The translations under genes were made by a program, and so were the position numbers. From NCBI GenBank assembly GCA_964626065.1, contig CAZVDE010000064.1, positions 1-7,636 on the forward strand: DNA of 7,636 bases. Direction: 5' to 3'. The DNA is from UBA3910 sp964626065. GTDB lineage: Bacteria > Bacillota > Limnochordia > Darwinibacteriales > Darwinibacteriaceae. Positions 6,518-7,636 of the stretch are shown here, piece after piece. Position 1 is the stretch's first letter. Each line of letters starts with the position of its first letter. The notes under the pieces were generated by a model. The model did no database searches. It had not been told where the DNA came from and saw nothing but the letters and a program-made list of their open reading frames with translations.

Positions 6518-6754
6518 ATGGAATATATAGCGACCTTTTACACACAGTCAGGCGCGATCAAATACCAAAGGTATCTGCAAAAAGAAAACATCCCCGTCGA
6601 ATTATTGCCGGTACCGCGCCAAATCAGTTCCAATTGCGGAATCGGGGCCCGCTTCACGTTAACAGGCGATGTTGCGGACTATATCAGCGAGGATTTGGAA
6701 AAGCTGTTTGAGATCACGCCGCAAGGTTATGGGCTGATTTACGCAAACGAGTAA
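6518..6754 (+). CDS. DUF3343 putative Se/S carrier-like protein
   Basis: The 78-residue soluble protein begins MEYIATFYTQSGAIKYQRYL and carries the family signature SSNCGIGARF around Cys40, followed by a short acidic helix and GYGLIY. DUF3343 (Se_S_carrier) proteins are small, mostly found in selenium-using anaerobes, and are proposed, not proven, to hold or pass reduced Se or S through that cysteine. The ATG at 6518 is chosen because AGGTGA (6507-6512) lies 5 bases upstream; a GTG at 6509 would add three residues but destroys this spacing. The ribosome site contains the TGA stop of the previous gene, so translation is probably coupled. No terminator follows, so transcripts may also run on into selD. 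Confidence 0.85.
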   Translation: MEYIATFYTQSGAIKYQRYLQKENIPVELLPVPRQISSNCGIGARFTLTGDVADYISEDLEKLFEITPQGYGLIYANE

Positions 6755-6772
6755 ACCAGCACTGCTCCAGGC

Positions 6773-6801
6773 TTGCCAATTTAACCTTGTTCACGTAGAA
6801 T
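6773..6801 (+). promoter_or_regulatory. Sigma-A type promoter of selD
   Basis: TTGCCA (6773-6778), a 17-base spacer and TAGAAT (6796-6801) each match the consensus at five of six bases. Transcription would start near 6808, about 20 bases before the selD ATG and just before its ribosome site (G run at 6816-6822). SelD thus has its own promoter besides possible read-through from the yedE operon. Confidence 0.7.
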
Positions 6802-6828
6802 ATGGGTTAAAGATTGGGGGGGACGACT

Positions 6829-7110
6829 ATGGCAACAGATGAAACAAGACTGACGCAAATGACAAAGAGCGCGGGCTGAGCGGCTAAACTAAGCCCTGAG
6901 GCTCTGGCGCAAGTTTTGTGTCAGCTACCAATTTTGCCCGATGAAAATCTAATCGTTGGGCTGGGTACTTCTGACGATGCTGCAGTCTACAAATTAAACG
7001 CGGATCAAGCGGTTGTGCTAACGATGGACTTTTTCACTCCCGTTCTCGATGATCCCTATACCTTTGGTATGATTGCCGAGCAATCGGGTAGGATCCGGAT
7101 CTCGCCATAA
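6829..7110 (+). pseudogene. selD: Selenophosphate synthetase (SelD) with selenocysteine at codon 17, 3'-truncated
   Basis: Reading the in-frame TGA at 6877-6879 as selenocysteine gives MATDETRLTQMTKSAG-U-AAKLSPEAL. This matches SelD N-termini, with Sec17 at the catalytic Cys17 and Lys20 at the essential Lys20 of E. coli SelD. It continues with LIVGLGTSDDAAVYKL (metal/ATP-binding DDAAVY) and TMDFFTPVLDDPYTFGMIA. SelD makes selenophosphate from selenide and ATP, the selenium donor for selenocysteine and selenouridine. Homology stops near 7077 (codon 83); the typical protein has about 345 residues. The next codons read the reverse side of a transposase gene and end at TAA 7108-7110, so most of the catalytic domain is missing and the product cannot work. 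An unaware gene finder would start at 6916 and miss the Sec. The ATG has a G-rich ribosome site (6816-6822) 6 bases upstream. Confidence 0.9.
6877..6924 (+). promoter_or_regulatory. Candidate bacterial SECIS element after the selD UGA
   Basis: GCGCAA (6907-6912) pairs with TTGTGT (6916-6921), with G-U pairs allowed, around a GUU loop. CTGA (6896-6899) and TCAG (6921-6924) can pair below it in an alternative register. The loop begins 33 bases after the UGA and contains the GU expected in bacterial SECIS loops, within the usual 16-37 base window. A competing small hairpin, GGCT/AGCC, lies closer to the UGA. The fold was drawn by eye. Confidence 0.5.
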
Positions 7111-7371
7111 ATTCCTGATATCAATCACCGGCTTTATCCCATAATCATCCCACAGCTTTATGATTAATTTACCATCGTCAAAGCCCCTATCAGCGGCTAA
7201 TTCATCGCAGCGTTGGAGAACATTGGGATGAATCTCGGTCAAATCACCAATCATCTTGTGGGCTTCTTTAACTTCAGAATTCGAAGCCCGGGTTACCCGA
7301 TAGCGCACCGGCAATTCGTACTTGGAATCAACTATTAAATGGAGGCGAACCACGAAACAGTCTTCTCCCAC
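7078..7371 (-). pseudogene. Internal fragment of a DDE transposase gene
   Basis: The minus strand encodes LHLIVDSKYELPV, LAADRGFDDGKL and YGIKPVIDIRNLWRD, typical of the central catalytic region of DDE transposases common in Clostridia (IS1182/IS4-like; exact family not settled). The Asp of LIVDSKY and that of AADRGFDD are plausible catalytic residues. Both ends are missing. On the upstream side the frame degrades near 7350-7371, with a stop soon after and FVV where FGY is usual. On the downstream side homology breaks at about 7078, where selD begins. The C-terminal half with the catalytic Glu is absent, so it is inactive. Because the selD junction falls inside the transposase gene and not at an IS end, a deletion or recombination must have followed the original insertion. 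Confidence 0.75.
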
Positions 7372-7395
7372 AGCGTTCCATCTGCACTAACCCCT

Positions 7396-7423
7396 TTGTA
7401 GGTCTTGGTAGATCATGTATAAT
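7396..7423 (+). promoter_or_regulatory. Promoter upstream of the IS256-like transposase
   Basis: A perfect -10 TATAAT (7418-7423) is preceded by TTGTAG (7396-7401) with a 16-base spacer. It points toward the transposase start 85 bases downstream and could belong to the second IS. The left end of that IS must lie between about 7372 and 7500, but I cannot fix it. Confidence 0.5.
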
Positions 7424-7507
7424 TAAGTTCGCAATTTGAAAAAGGAAAAGCCATCGGGACTCCGAAATGGTAAGTCGTCAGACAAAACCTAAAAGGAGTT
7501 GTTACCG

Positions 7508-7636
7508 ATGGCCTACCATAAGAATACCCTAAGTTTAGAAAAAATGCTATTGAAATTTCTCACCGAACCCGACCCCATGCTTGCTATGCTTGAGTGGCTC
7601 TGCCACCAGTTGATGGAAGTGGAAGTCGAAAATAAA
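7508..7636 (+). CDS. IS256-like (mutator type) transposase, N-terminal part, cut by window end
   Basis: The frame is open for 43 codons to the last base: MAYHKNTLSLEKMLLKF, then TEPDPMLAMLEWLC and LMEVEVENK. This resembles the N-terminal helices of IS256-family transposases, whose full length is about 400 residues; the DDE residues would lie outside the window. AGGAG (7494-7498) is 9 bases before the ATG. The gene seems to belong to a second insertion sequence placed beside or within the older transposase remnant. With only 43 residues the family call is tentative, though the start and frame are well supported. Confidence 0.65.
   Translation, partial: MAYHKNTLSLEKMLLKFLTEPDPMLAMLEWLCHQLMEVEVENK

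Noticed and set aside
6877..6879. TGA read as a plain stop, giving a 16-codon peptide and a separate gene from 6916
   Set aside because: SelD homology is continuous across the TGA in one frame, and the codon sits exactly at the known Cys/Sec position.

Overview
The window looks like a selenium-utilisation locus from an anaerobic, probably Clostridia-type Firmicute. This placement is an inference from strong AGGAG/GGAGG ribosome sites, TTG starts, the gene set and transposases of types common in that group; no rRNA or marker gene is present to prove it.

Layout. Positions 92-595 hold a 5'-truncated remnant of a penicillin-binding protein 1C (C-terminal domain only), followed by about 310 bases without a convincing gene. 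A LysR-type regulator (908-1819, +) faces a class V aminotransferase / cysteine desulfurase-like gene (1803-2960, -). The two overlap tail to tail by 17 bp, and the regulator's terminator lies inside the desulfurase gene. Divergently from the desulfurase runs an operon for YedE (membrane Se/S transporter-like), a TusA/YedF-like CPxP protein, a DUF3343 Se/S carrier-like protein and selD. The proposed logic is uptake or transfer of reduced Se/S by YedE, release from cysteine or selenocysteine by the desulfurase, relay by the small carriers, and activation to selenophosphate by SelD, under the LysR regulator.

Mobile DNA has hit the locus twice. First, an IS1634-type element (about 3079-5080) sits between the desulfurase and yedE, flanked by a perfect 87-bp direct repeat (2992-3078 and 5081-5167). 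This fits the unusually long target duplications known for that family. The duplication carries the probable yedE ribosome site, its TTG start and a 15-bp ATAG-N7-CTAT dyad that looks like a LysR operator, so yedE is rebuilt although the insertion point lies at its third codon, and the dyad now exists in two copies. Second, selD is a selenoprotein gene: its in-frame TGA at 6877-6879 is codon 17, exactly where the catalytic Cys/Sec of SelD belongs, and it has its own good promoter. It is cut off after about 83 of roughly 345 codons and fused to an internal piece of a DDE transposase gene on the opposite strand. That piece is followed by the start of an IS256-like transposase running off the window end.

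The selenium machinery is therefore recognisable, but its central enzyme is broken here. Unless selD exists elsewhere in the genome, this strain cannot make selenophosphate.
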